From NCBI GenBank assembly GCA_963580455.1, contig OY756966.1, positions 11,180,501 to 11,244,500 on the forward strand: a stretch of 64,000 bases of DNA. Direction: 5' to 3'. Of this stretch, positions 22,841 to 37,500 are shown piece by piece; the first letter of the stretch is position 1; each line of letters starts with the position of its first letter. Position numbers and translations under genes: made by a program. The stretch comes from Euonymus europaeus (lineage: Eukaryota; Streptophyta; Magnoliopsida; Celastrales; Celastraceae). Under the pieces are notes generated by a model. That model worked only from the letters and a program-made list of their open reading frames with translations. It had not been told where the DNA came from and searched no databases.

Positions 22841-25016
22841 ACTATCCATGGAGGCGATTTTAACGGTTTTGTCCATTTAGGAGCATGAGTTGGTCTTTTG
22901 GCAACGAAACAATCAACGGAGCCCATAGTCGTAAAATTTGACATAAAATAACAATGAAAAGTGTACACCGACCAAATTTGATGGTTCGGAATTTCTCAAT
23001 TCTCTCCATGGATGAGCTTTTAACGGTTTTGTCCATTTGAGATCAAAAGCTGCTCTTTTTGACGAGGATACAATATATGAAGCGTATTACCAGTAGTGAA
23101 TTTGGACATAAAGCAACAATGAAAAATGTACACCTATCAACTTTAATGGCTCAGATTGCTCAACTCTCTCCACGGGGGAGCTTTCTTACGATTTTGTCCA
23201 TTTGGAAACAAGGGTTGGTGTTTTGGCAACGAAACAATCTACAAGGTCCATACTCGTAAAATTTGATGTAAAAGAACAATAAAAGGGGCACACCGACAAC
23301 CTTTGATGATTCGAAATTGATCAACTCTCTCGACAGAGGTGCTTTTAACGGTTTCGTCCAATTAAGAAGGAAAGTTGTCCTTTTAGCAGAAAAATAATCT
23401 GCGAAGCGAACGCTAGTAAATTTGGACATAAAGCAACCATAAAAAGTGCACACCTATCATGTTTGATGGTTCGGAATTGCTCAACAGAGGTGTTTTTAAC
23501 GGTTTTGTCCAATTAAGAAGGAAAGTTGTTGTTTTAGCAACAAAATAATCTACGCAGCGAATGCTAGTAAATTTGGACATAATGCAAAAATAAAAAGTGC
23601 ACACCTATCAAGTTTGATGATGGTTTGGAATTGCTCAAGTCTCTCCATGTCAGGGGTTTTGCCCATTTGAGACAGAAAGTTGGTCTTTTGGCATCGAAAC
23701 AATATATGAAGCCTATATTCCTGAGATTTGACGTCAAATCACAATGAAAAGTGTACGCCGACCAACTTCGACGGTTATGAATAGCTCAACTCTCTCCATG
23801 GACGAACTATTAACGGTTTTCTCCATTCGGGAAGGAAAGTTGGTCTTTCTGGCAACGAAACAATCAATGGAGCCTTAATAGTCATAAAATTTGACATAAA
23901 ATAACAATGAAAAATGTACACTGACCGACTTTGATGTTTCGAAATCGCTCAACTCTCTCCATGGAGGAGCTTTTAACGTTTTTCTCCATTTGAAATCGAA
24001 AGTTGGTCTTTTCGGCAAAGAAACGATAAATGAAGCGCATACTAGTAAATTTGGACATAAAGCAACAATAAAAAAGTGTACACCTATCAGCTTTGATGGT
24101 TCGGATTGCTCAACTCTGTCCATGGAGGAGCTTTTAAAGGTGTTGTCCATTTGAGATCGACAGTTGGTCTTTTTGACAACGAAACAATCTAAGAAGCGTA
24201 AATTTACACATAAAGCAACAATAAAAAGCGTACACATATCAACTTTGATGTTTCGGAAGTGCTGAACTCTCTCTATGGAGAAGCTTTTAACAGTTTTGTC
24301 CATTTGACATAGAATGTTGCTCTTTTGGCATCGAAACAATCTATGAGGCCTATAGTCGTAAAATTTGATATAAAATAACAATAAAAAGTGAAAACCTATC
24401 AACTTCAATGCTTCGGAATTGCTCAACTCTCTTCATGGAGGAGCTCATAACGGTTTTATCCATTTGAGACAGAAAGTTGTTGTTTTGGCATCGAAATAAT
24501 CTAGGGAGCTTATACTCATAAAATTTGACATAAAAGAACAATAAAAAGTGTACACCGATCCACTCTGATGGTCCTAAATTGCTCAACTCTCTCGATGGCG
24601 GTGTTTTTAACAGTTTTGTCCAATTTAGAACGAAATTTGTTCTCTTGACGACGACACAATCTAAGAAGCAATAATACTAGTAAGTTTGCTCAACTCTCCC
24701 TATGGAGGAGAATTTAACGGCTTTGTCCATTTGAGATAGAAAGTTGGTGTTTTGGCATCGAAATAATCTAGGGAGCCTTATACTCGTAAAATTTGACATA
24801 AAAGAACAATAAAAAAGTGTACACCGACAAACTTTGATGGTCCAAAATTGCTCAACTCTCTCGATGGAAGTGTTTTTAACAGTTTGGTCCAACTTAGAAC
24901 GAAATTTGTTCTCTTTGCAACGAAACAATCTACGAAGCGAATACTGGTTAATTTGGACATAAAGCGACAATAAAAAGTGCGTACCTATCAACTTTGACGA
25001 TTCGGAATTACTCAAC
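22841..25016. repeat. HOR copy 1 (2176 bp, 14 monomers)
   Basis: Order A-B-C-D-E-F-G-H-I-J-K-L then O-P. Monomers M and N are lost by a deletion at about 24690, where an M tail ('taagtttg') joins directly to the O head ('ctcaactctccctatgg'). Confidence 0.85.
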
Positions 25017-27523
25017 ACTATCCATGAAGGCGATTTTAACGGTTTTGTCCATTTAGGAGCATGAGTTGGTCTTTTGGCAACGAAACAATCAACGGAGCCC
25101 ATAGTCGTAAAATTTGACATAAAATAACAACGAAAAGTGTACACCGACCAAATTTGATGTTTTGGAATTGCTCAATTCTCTCCATGGATGAGCTTTTAAC
25201 GGTTTTGTCCATTTGGGATCGAAATCTGCTCTTTTTGACGAGGATACAATATATGAAGCGTATTACCAGTAGTGAATTTGGACATAAAGCAACAATGAAA
25301 AGTGTACACCTATCAACTTTAATGGCTCGGATTGCTCAACTCTCTCCATTGGGGAGCTTTCTTACGATTTTGTCCATTTGGAAACGAAAGTTGGTGTTTT
25401 GGCAACGAAACAATCTACAAAGTCCATACTCGTAAAATTTGACGTTAAAGAACGATAAAAGGGGCACACTGACAACCTTTGATGGTTCGAAATTGATCAA
25501 CTCTCTCGATAGAGGTGCTTTTAATGGTTTCGTCCAATTAAGAAGGAAAGTTGTCCTTTTAGCAGCAAAATAATATACGAATCGAACGCTAGTAAATTTG
25601 GACATAAAGCAACAATAAAAAGTGCATACCTATCATGTTTGATGGTTCGGAATTGCTCAACAGAGGTGCTTTTAACGGTTTTGTCCAATTAAGAAGGAAA
25701 GTTGTTGTTTTAGCAAAAAAATAATCTACGAAGCGAATGCTAGTAAATTTGGACATAATGCAAAAATAAAAAGTGCACACCTATCAAGTTTGATGATGGT
25801 TCGGAATTGCTCAAGTCTCTCTATCCCAGGGGTTTTGTCCATTTGAGATAGAAAGTTGGTCTTTTGGCATCCAAACAATCTACGAAGCCTATATTCTTGA
25901 GATTGGACATCAAATCATAATGAAAAGTGTACGCCGACCAACTTCGACGGTTATGAATAGCTCAACTCTCTCCATGGACGAACTATTAACGGTTTTGTCC
26001 ATTCGGGAAGGAAAGTTGGTCTTTCTGGCAACGAAACAATCAATGGAGCTTTAATAGTCGTAAAATTTGATATAAAATAACAATGAAAAATGTATACCGA
26101 CCGACTTTGATGTTTCGGAATCGCTCAACTCTCTCCATGGAGGAGCTTTTAACGTTTTTCTCCATTTGAGATCGAAAGTTGGTCGTTTCGGCAAAGAAAC
26201 GATAAATGAAGCGCATACTAGTAAATTTGGACATAAAACAACAATAAAAAAGTGTACACCTATCAGCTTTGATGGTTCGGATTGCTCAACTCTGTCCATG
26301 GAGGAGCTTTTAAAGGTGTTGTCCATTTGAGATCGACAGTTGGTCTTTTTGACAACGAAACAATATAAGAAGCATAAATTTACACATAAAGCAACAATAA
26401 AAAGCGTACACATATCAACTTTGATGTTTCGGAAATGCTCAACTCTCTCTATGGAGAAGCTTTTAACAGTTTTGTCCATTTGACATAGAATGTTGCTCTT
26501 TTGGCATAGAAACAATCTATGAGGCCTATAGTCGTAAAATTTGATATAAAATAACAATAAAAAGTGAAAACCTATCAACTTCGATGCTTTGGAATTGCTC
26601 AACTCTCTTCATGGAGGAGCTCTTAACGGTTTTATCCATTTGTAATAGAAAGTTGTTGTTTTGGCATCGAAATAATCTAGGCAGCTTATAATCGTAAAAT
26701 TTGACATAAAAGAACAATAAAAAGTGTACACCGATCCACTCTGATGGTCCTAAATTGCTCAACTCTCTCGATGGCGGTGTTTTTAACAGTTTTGACCAAT
26801 TTAGAATGAAATTTGTTCTCTTGACAACGACACAATCTAAGAAGCAATAATACTAGTAAGTTTGGACATAAAGCAAAGATAAAAAGTGCATACCCATCAA
26901 ATTTGATGGTTCAGAATTGATCAACTCTCTCCGTGGAGGACATTCTTTGAGATTTTGTCCATTTGGGAACGAAAGTTGGTATTTTGGCAACGAAACAATC
27001 TACGGAGTCTATACTCGTAAAATTGGACATAAAAGAACAATAAATGGTTCGAGATTGCTCAACATTCTCGATAGAGGTGCTTCGAACGGGCTGTTCTTTT
27101 GACAACCAAACAAACTACAAAGCGAACGCTAGTAAGCTTGGACATAAAGCCACAATAAAAGGTTCACACCTATCAACTTTGATAACTGAGGATTGTTCAA
27201 CTCTCCCTATGGAGGAGAATTTAACGGCTTTGTCCATTTGAGATAGAAAGTTGGTGTTTTGGCATCGAAATAATCTAGGGAGCTTTATACTCGTAAAATT
27301 TGACATAAAAGAACAATAAAAAAGTGTACACAGACAAACTTTGAAGGTCCAAAATTGCTCAACTCTCTCGATGGAGGTGTTTTTAACAGTTTGGTCCAAT
27401 TTAGAACAAAATTTGTTCTCTTTTCAACGAAACAATCTACGAAGTGAATACTGGTAAATTTGGACATAAAGTGACAATAAAAAGTGCATACCTATCAACT
27501 TTGACGATTCGGAATTACTCAAC
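25017..27523. repeat. HOR copy 2 (2507 bp, complete 16-mer)
   Basis: All types A to P occur in order. This is the reference copy for the left subtype. E is short, lacking the 'ctctcga' stretch after its 'ctcaac'. Confidence 0.88.
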
Positions 27524-30500
27524 ACTATCCATGGAGGCGATTTTAACGGTTTTGTCCATTTAGGAGCATGAGTTGGTCTTTTGGCAACGAAATAATCAAC
27601 GGAGCCCATAGTCATAAAATTTGACATAAAATAACAATGATAAGTGTACACCAACCAAATTTGATGGTTCGGAATTGTTCAATTCTCTCCATGTATGAGC
27701 TTTTAATGGTTTTGTCCATTTGGGATCGAAAGCTGCTCTTTTTGACGAGGATACAATATATGAAGCGTATTACCAGTAGTGTATTTGGACATAAAGCAAC
27801 AATAAAAATTGTACACCTATCAACTTTGTCCATTTGGAAACGAAAGTTGGTGTTTTGGCAACGAAACAATCTACAAAGTCCATACTCGTAAAATTTGACA
27901 TAAAAGAACAATAAAAGGGGCACACCGACAACCTTCGATGGTTCGAAATTGATCAACTCTCTCGACAGAGGTGCTTTTTTAACGGGTTCGTCCAACTAAG
28001 AAGGAAAGTTGTCCTTTTAGCAGCAAAATAATCTACGAAGCGAACGCTAGTAAATTTGGACATAAAGCAACAATAAAAAGTGCACACCTATCAAATTTGA
28101 TGATGGTTCGGAATTGCTCAACAGAGGTGCTTTAAATGGTTTTGTCCAATTAAGAAGGAAGTTGTTGTTTTAGCAACAAAATAATCTAAGAAGCGAATAC
28201 TAGTGAATTTGGACATAAAGCAACAATAAAAAGTGCACACCTATTAAGTTTGATGATGGTTCGGAATTGCTCAAGTCTCTCCATGTTAAGGGTTTTGTCC
28301 ATTTGAGATAGAAAGTTGGTCTTTTGGCATCGAAACAATCTACGAAGCCTATATTCCTGAGATTTGACATCAAATCACAATGAAAAGTGTACGCCCACCA
28401 ACTTCGACGGTTCGGAATAGCTCAACTCTCTCCATGGACAAAGAATAAAGGCTTTTGTCCACTCGGGAATGAAAGTTGGTCTTTTGGGAACGAAACAATC
28501 AATGGAGCCTATAGTTGTAAAATTTGACATCAAATATCAATGAAAAATGTACGCCGACCGACTTTGATGTTTCGGAATCGCTGAACTCTCTCCATGGGGG
28601 AGCTTTTAACGGTTTTCTTCTCCATTTGAGATTGAAAGTTTGTCTTTTCGGCAAAGAAACGATAAATGAAGCGCATACTAGTAAATTTGGACATAAAGCA
28701 ACAATAAAATGTGTACACCTATCAGCTTTGATGGCTCGGATTGCTCAACTCTGTCCATGGTGGAGCTTTTAAAGGTGTTGTCCATTTGAGATCGACAGTT
28801 GGTATTTTTGACAACGAAACAATCTAAAAAGCGTAATTTTACACATAAAGCAACAATAAAAAGCGTACACATATCAACTTTGATGTTTCGGAAATGCTCA
28901 ACTCTCTCTATGGAGAAGCTTTTAACAGTTTTGTTTATTTGACATAGAATGTTGTTCTTTTGGCATCGAAACAATCTATGAGTCCTATTGTCATAAAATT
29001 TGATATAAAATAACAATAAAAAGTGAAAACCTATAAACTTCGATGCTTCGGAATAGCTCAACTCTCTCCAAGGATGAACTATTAACGGTTTTGTCCACTC
29101 GGGAACGAAAGTTGGTCTTTTGGCAACGAAACAATCAATGGAGCCTATAGTCGTAAAATCTAATATCAAATATCAATGAAAAATTTACGCCGACCGACTT
29201 TGATGTTTCGGAATCGCTCAACTCTCTCCATGGGGGAGCTTTAAACGGTTTTCTTCTCCATTTGAGATCGAAAGTTGGTCTTTTCGGCAAAGAAATGATA
29301 AATGAAGCGCATACTAGTAAATTTGGACATAAAGCAACAATAAAAAAGTGTACACCTATCAGCTTTGATGGCTCGGATTGCTCAACTCTGTCCATGGAGG
29401 AGCTTTTAAAGGTGTTGTCTGTTTGAGATCGACAGTTGGTCTTTTTGACAACGAAACAATCTAAGAAGCGTAAATTTACACATAAAGCAACAATAAAAAG
29501 CGTACACATATCAACTTTGATGTTTCGGAAATGCTCAACTCTCTCTATGGAGAAGCTTTTAACAGTTTTGTCCATTTGACATAGAATGTTGGTCTTTTGG
29601 CATCGAAACAGTCTATGAGGCCTATTGTCGTAAAATTTGATATAAAATAACAATAAAAAGTGAAAACCTATAAACTTCGATGCTTCGGAATTGCTCAACT
29701 CTCTTCGTGGAGGAGCTCTTATCGGTTTTGTCCATTTGAGATAGAAAGTTGTTGTTTTGGCATCGAAATAATCTAGAGAGCTTATAAGCGTAAAATTTGA
29801 CATAAAATAACAATAAAAAGTGTACACCGATCCACTTTGATAGTCCAAAATTGCTCAACTCTCTCGATGGCGGTGTTTTTAATAGTTTTGTCCAATTTAG
29901 AACGAAATTTGTTCTCTTGACAACGACACAATCTAAGAAGCAATAATACAAGTATGTTTGGACACAAAGCAGCAACGAAAAAAAGTTCATACCCATCAAA
30001 TTTGCTGGTTCGGAATTGCTCAACTCTCTCCGTGGAGGAGCTTCTTTAAGGTTTTGTCCATTTGGGAACGAAAGTTGGTATTTTTTCAACGAAACAATCT
30101 ACGTAGTCTATACTCGTAAAATTGGACATAAAAGAACAATAAATGGTGTACACCGACCAACTTTGATGGTTCGAAATTGCTCAACATTCTCGATACAGGT
30201 GCTTCGAAGGGGCTGTTCTTTCGACAGCCAAACAAACTACGACGCGAACGCTAGTACGCTTGGACATAAAGCAACAATAAAAGGTTCACACCTATCAACT
30301 TTGATAATTGAGAACTGTTCAACTCTCCCTGTGGAGGAGAATTTAACGACTTTGTCCATTTGAGATAGAGAGTTTCTGTTTTGGCATCGAAATAATCTAG
30401 GGAGATTTATACTCGTAAAATTTGACATAAAAGAACAATAAAAAAGTGCACACCGAGAAACTTTGATGGTCCGAAATTGCCCAACTCTCTCGATGGAGGT

Positions 30501-30645
30501 GTTTTAAACAGTTTGGTCCAGTTTAGAACGAAACTTGTTCTCTTTTCGACGAAACAATCTATGAAGCGAATACTAGTAAGTTTGGACATAAAGCGACAAT
30601 GAAAAGTGCATACCTATCAACTTTGACGATTCGGAATTACTCAAC
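27524..30645. repeat. HOR copy 3 (3122 bp, internal duplication)
   Basis: Order A-B-C-D-E-F-G-H-I-J then G-H-I-J again, then K to P. C is shortened near 27830. The second G starts at about 29055 in a K/G hybrid (gatgcttcgg joined to gaatagctcaac). The four-monomer duplication explains the extra roughly 620 bp. Confidence 0.82.
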
Positions 30646-32709
30646 ACTATCCATGTAGGCGATTTTAACGGTTTTGTCCATTTAGGAGCATGAGTTGGTC
30701 TTTTGGCAACGAAACAATCAACGGAGCCCATAGTCGTAAAATTTGACATAAAATAACAATTAAAAGTGTACAACGACCAAATTTGATGGTACGGAATTGC
30801 TCAATTCTCTCCATGGATGAGCTTTTAACGGTTTTGTCCATTTGGGATCGAAAGTTGCTCTTTCTGACAAGGAAACAATATATGAAGCGTATAACAGTAG
30901 TGAATTTGGACATAAAGCAACAATAAAAAGTGTACACCTATCAACTTTAATGGCTCGGATTGCTCAACTCTCTCCATGGGGGAGCTTTCTTACGATTTTG
31001 TCCATTTGGAAACGAAAGTTGGTGTTTTAGCAATGAAAGAATCAACAAAGTCTATACTCATAAAATTTGACATAAAAGAACAATAAAAGGTACACACCGA
31101 CAACGTTTGATGGTTCGAAATTGATCAACTCTCTCTACAGAGGTGCTTTTAACGGTTTCGTCAAATTAAGAAGTAAAGTTGTTCTTTTAGCAACAAAATA
31201 ATCTATGAAGCGAACGCTAGTAAATTTGGACATAAAGCAACAATAAAAAGTGCACACCTATCAAGTTTCATGATGGTTCGGAATTGCTCAAATCTCTCCA
31301 TGTTAAGGATTTTTTCCATTTGAGATAGAAAGTTGGTCTTTCGGCATCGAAACAATCTACGAAGCCTATATTCCTGAGATTTGACATCAAATTACAATGA
31401 AAAGTGTATGCCGACAAACTTCGACGGTTCGGAATAGCTCAACTCTCTCCATGGACGAACTATTAACGGTTTTGTCCATTCGGGAACGAAAGTTGGTCTT
31501 TTTGCAACGAAACAATCAATGGAGCCTATAGTCGTAAAATTTGACATAAAATACCAACGAAAAATGTACGCCGACCGAATTTGATGTTTTGGAATCGCTC
31601 AACTCTCTCTATGGAGAAGCTTTTAACAGTTTTGTCCATTTGACATAGAATGTTGGCCTTTTGGCATCGAAACAATCTATGAGGCCTATTGTCGTAAAAT
31701 TTGATATAAAATAACAATAAAAAGTGAAAACCTATCAACTACGATGCTTCGGAATTGCTCAACTCTCTTCAGGGAAGAGCTCTTAACGGTTTTGTCTATT
31801 TGAGATAGAAAGTTGTTGTTTTGGCATCGAAATAATCTAAGGAGCTTATACTCACAAAATTTGACATAAAAGAACAATAAAAAGTGTACACCGATCCACT
31901 TTGATGGTCCAAAATTGCTCAACTCTCTCGATGGCGGTGTTTTTAACAGTTTTGTCCAATTTAGAACGAAATTTGTTCTCTTGACAACGACACAATCTAA
32001 GAAGCAATAATACTAGTAAGTTTGGACACAAAGCAGCAACGATAAAAAGTGCATACCTATCAAATTTGATGGTTCGGAATTGCTCAACTCTCTCCGTGGA
32101 GTAGCTTCTTTAAAGTTTTGTCCATTTGGGAACGAAAGTTGGTATTTTGGCAACGAAACAATCTACGGAGTCTATACTCGTAAAAATGGACGTGAAAGAA
32201 CAATAAATGGTGTACACCGACCAACTTTGATGGTTCGAAATTGCTCAAAATTCTCGATAGAGGTTCTTCGAACGGGCTGTTCTTTTGACAGCCGAACAAA
32301 CTACGAAGCGAAAGCTAGTAAGCTTGGACATAAAGCGACAATAAAAGGTTCACCCCTATCAACTTTGATAATCGAGAATTGTTCAACTCTCCCTATGGAG
32401 GAGAATTTAACGGCTTTGTCCATTTGAGATAGAAAGTTGGTATTTTGGCATCGAAATAATCTAGGGAGCTTTATACTCGTAAAATTTGACATAAAAGAAC
32501 AATAAAAAAGTGCACACCGACAAACTTTGATGGTCCGAAATTGCCCAACTCTCTCGATGGAGGTGTTTTTAACAGTTTGGTCCAGTTTAGAACGAAACTT
32601 GTTCTCTTTTCGACGAAACAATCTACGAAGCGAATACTAGTAAGTTTGGACATAAAGCGACAATAAAAAGTGCATACCTATCAACTTTGATGATTCGGAA
32701 TTACTCAAC
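30646..32709. repeat. HOR copy 4 (2064 bp, 13 monomers)
   Basis: Order A-B-C-D-F-G then an H/J hybrid at about 31600, then K to P. E and about two further monomer equivalents (H-I) are missing. Confidence 0.8.
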
Positions 32710-34599
32710 ACTATCCATGAAGGCGATTTTAACGGTTTTGTCCATTTAGGAGCATGAGTTGGTCTTTTGGCAAAGAAACAATCAACGGAGCTCATAGTCG
32801 TAAAATTTGACATAAAATAACAATGAAAAGTGTACACCGACCAAATTTGATGGTTCGGAATTGCTCAATTCTCTCCATGGATGAGCTTTTAACGGTTTTG
32901 TCCATTTCGGATCGAAAGTTGCTCTTTCTGACAAGGAAACAATATATGAAGCGTATACCAGTAGTGAATTTTGACATAAAGCAACAATAAAAAGTGTACA
33001 CCTATCAACTTTAATGGCTCGAATTGCTCAACTCTCTCCATAGGGGAGCTTTCTTACGATTTTGTCCATTTGGAAACGAAAGTCGGTGTTTTAGCAACGA
33101 AACAATCTACAAAGTCCATACTCATAAAATTTGACATAAAAGAACAGTAAAAGGGGCACACCGACAACCTTCGGTGGATCGAAATTGATCAACTCTCTCG
33201 ACAGAGGTGCTTTTAACGGTTTCGTCCAATTTAGAAGGAAAGTTGTTCTTTTAGCAACAAAATAATCTACGAAGCGAACGCTAGTAAATTTGGACATAAA
33301 GAAACAACAAAAAGTGCACACCTATCAAGTTTGATGATGGTTCGGAATTGCTCAACAGAGGTACTTTTAACGGTTTTGTCCAATTCAGAAGGAAAGTTGT
33401 TGTTTTAGCAACAAAATAATCTAAGAAGCAAATTTGGACATAAAGCAACAATAAAAAGTGCACACCTATCAAGTTTCATGATGGTTCGGAATTGCTCAAG
33501 TCTCTCCATGTTAAGGGTTTTGTCCATTTGAGATAGAAAGTTGGTCTTTCGGCATCGAAACAATTTACGAGGCCTATATTCCTGAGATTTGACATCAAAT
33601 TACAATGAAAAGTTTACGCCGACCAACTGCAACAGTTCGAAATAGCTCAACTCTCTCCATGGACGAACTATTAATGGTTTTGTCCATTCGGGAACGAAAG
33701 TTGGTCTTTTGGCAACGAAACAATCAATGGAGCCTATAGTCATAAAATTTGACATAAAATACCAACGAAAAATGTACGCCGACCGAATTTGATGTTTCGG
33801 AATCGCTCAACTCTCTCCATGGGGGAGCTTTTAACGGTTTTCTTCTCCAATTTAGAACGAAATTTGTTCTCTTGACAACGACATAATCTAAGAAGCAATA
33901 ATACTAGTAAGTTTGGACACAAAGCAGCAACGATAAAAAGTGCATACCTATCAAATTTGATGGTTCAGATTTGCTCAACTCTCTTCGTGGAGTAGCTTCG
34001 TTAAAGTTTTGTCCATTTGGGAACGAAAGTTGGTATTTTGGCAACGAAACAATCTACGGAGTCTATACTCATAAAAATGGACATGAAAGAACAATAAATG
34101 GTATACACCGACCCACTTTGATGGTCCAAAATTTCTCAACATTCTCGATAGAGGTGCTTCGAACGGCCTGTTCTTTTGACAGCCAAACAAACTACGAAGC
34201 GAAAGCTAGTAAGCTTGGACATAAAGCCACAATAAAAGGTTCACACCTATCAACTTTGATAATTGAGAATTGTTCAACTCTCCCTATGGAGGAGAATTTA
34301 ACGGCTTTGTCCATTTGAGATAGAAAGTTGGTGTTTTGGCGTCGAAATAATCTCGGGAACTTTATACTCATAAAATTTGACATAAAAGAACAATAAAAAA
34401 GTGCACACCGACAAACTTTGATGGTCCGAAATTGCCAACTCTCTTGATGGAGGTGTTTTTAATAGTTTGGTCCAGTTTAGAACGAAACTTGTTCTCTTTT
34501 CGACGAAACAATCTACAAAGCGAATACTAGTAAGTTTGGACATAAAGCGACAATAAAAAGTGCATACCTATCAACTTTGACGATTCGGAATTACTCAAC
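32710..34599. repeat. HOR copy 5 (1890 bp, 12 monomers)
   Basis: Order A to H, then an H/L hybrid at about 33845 (cttctcc joined to aatttagaacg), then M to P. I, J and K are missing. Confidence 0.8.
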
Positions 34600-37500
34600 A
34601 TTATCCATGGAGGCGATTTTCACGGTTTTGTCCATTTAGGAGCATGAGTTGGTCTTTTGGCAACGAAACAATCAACGGAGCCCATAGTCGTAAAATTTGA
34701 CATAAAATAACAATGAAAAGTGTACACCGACCAAATTTGATGGTTCGGAATTGCTCAATTCTCTCCATGGATGAGCTTTTAACGGTTTTGTCCATTTGGG
34801 ATCGAAAGTTGCTCTTTCTGACAAGGAAACAATATATGAAGCCTATACCAGTAGTGAATTTGGACATAAAACAACAATAAAAAGTGTGCACCTAACAACT
34901 TTAATGGCTCGGATTGCTCAACTCTCTCCATGGGGGAGCTTTCTTACGAGTTTGTCCATTTGAAAACGAAAGTTGTTGTTTTGGCAACGAAACAATCTAC
35001 AAAGTCCATACTCGTAAATTTTGACATAAAAGAATAATAAAAGGGGCACACCGACAACCTTCGATGGTTCGAAATTGATCAACTCTCTCGACAGAGGTGC
35101 TAGTAACGGTTTCGTCAAATTAAGAGGGAAAGTTGTTCTTTTAGCAACAAAATAATCTACGAAGCGAACGCTAGTAAATTTGGACATAAAGAAACAACAA
35201 AAAGTGCACACCTATCAAGTTTGATGATGGTTCAGAATTGCTCAATAGAGGTGCTTTTAACGGTTTTGTCCAATTAAGAAGGAAAGTTGTTGTTTTAGCA
35301 AGAAAATAATCTAAGAAGCAAATACTAGTAAATTTGGATATAAAGCAACAATAAAAAGTGCACACCTATCAAGTTTCATGATGGTTCGGAATTGAACAAG
35401 TCTCTCCATGTTAAGGGTTTTGTCCATTTGAGATAGAAAGTTGGTCTTTCGGCATCGAAACAATCTACGAAGCCTATATTCCTAAGATTTGACATCAAAT
35501 TACAATGGAAAGTGTACGCCGACCAACTTCGACGGTTCGGAATAGCCCAACTCTCTCCATGGATGAATTATTAACGGTTTTGTCCATTCAGGAACGAATG
35601 TTGGTCTTTTGGCAACGAAACAATCAATGGAGCCTATAGTCGTAAAATTTGACATAAAATACCAACGAAAAATGTACACCGACCGACTTTGATGTTTCGG
35701 AATCGCTCAACTCTCTCCATGGGGGAGCTTTTAACGGTTTTCTTCTCCATTGGAGATCGAAAGTTGGTCTTTTCGGCAAAGAAACGATAAATGAAGCGCA
35801 TACTAGTAAATTTGGACATAAAGCAACAATAAAAAAGTGTACACCTATCAGCTTTGATGGCTCGGATTGCTCAACTCTGCCATGGAGGAGCTTTTAAAGG
35901 TGTTGTCCATTTGAGATCGACAGTTGGTCTTTTTGACAACAAAACAATCAAAGAAGCGTAAATTTACACATAAAGCAACAATAAAAAGCATACACATATC
36001 AACTTTGATGTTTCGGAAATGCTCAACTCTCTCTATAGAGAAGCTTTTAACAGTTTTGTTCATTTGACATAGAATGTTGGTCTTTTGGCATCGAAACAAT
36101 CTATGAGGCCTATTGTCGTAAAATTTGATATAAAATAACAATAAAAAGTGAAAACCTATCAACTTCAATGCTTCGGAATTGATCAACTCTCTTCGTGGAG
36201 GAGCTCTTAACGGTTTTGTCCATTTGAGATAGAAAGTTGTTGTTTTGGCATCGAAATAATCTGGGGAGCTTATACTCGCAAAATTTGACATAAAAGAACA
36301 CTAAAAAGTGTACACCGATCCACTTTGATAGTCCAAATTTGCTCAACTCTCTCGATGGCTGGGTTTTTAACAGTTTTGTCCAATTTAGAACGAAATTTGT
36401 TCTCTTGACAATGACACAATCTAAGAAGTAATAATACTAGTAGGTTTGGACACAAAGTAGCAACGATAAAAAGTGCATACCTACCAAATTTGATAGTTCG
36501 GAATTGCCCAACTCTCTCCGTGGAGTAGCTTCTTTAAGGTTTTGTCCATTTGGGAACGAAAGTTGGTATTTTGGCAACGAAACAATCTACGGAGTCTATA
36601 CTCGTAAAAATGGACATGAAAGAAGAATAAAAGGGGCACACCGACAACCTTCGATGGTTTGAAATTGATCAACTCTCTCGACAGAGGTGCTTTTAACGGT
36701 TTCGTCCAATTAAGAAGGAAAGTTGTTCTTTTAGCAACAAAATAATCTACGAAGCGAACGCTAGTAAATTTGGACATAAAGAAACAACAAAAACTGCACA
36801 CCGATCAAGTTTGATGATGGTTCGAAGTTGCTCAACAGAGGTGCTTTTAACGGTTTTGTCTAATTAAGAAGGAAAGTTGTTGTTTTTGGAACAAAATAAT
36901 CTAAGAAGCGAATACTAGTAAATTTGGATATAAAGCAACAATAAAAAGTGCACACCTATCAAGTTTGATGATGGTTCGGAATTGCTCGCTCAAGTCTCTC
37001 CATGTCAAGGGTTTTGTCCATTTGAGATAGAAAGTTGGTCTTTCGGCATCGAAACAATCTACGAAGCAAATATTCCTGAGATTTGACATCAAATCACAAT
37101 GAAAAGTGTACGCCGAACAACTTCGACGGTTCGGAATAGCTCAACTCTGTCCATGGACGAACTATTAACGGTTTTGTCCATTCGGGAACGAAAGTTGGTC
37201 TTTTGGCAATGAAAAAATCAATGGAGCCTATAGTCGTAAAATTTGACATAAAATACCAAAGAAAAATGTACGCCGACCGACTTTGACGTTTCGCAATCGC
37301 TCAACTCTCTCCATGGGGGAGCTTTTAACGGTTTTCTTCTTCATTTGAGATTGAAAGTTGGTCTTTTCGGCAAGGAAACGATAAATGAAGCGCATACTAG
37401 TAAATTTGGACATAAAGCAACAATAAAAAAGTGTACACCTATCAGCTTTGATGGCTCGGATTGCTCAACTCTGTCCATGGAGGAGCTTTTAAAGGTGTTG

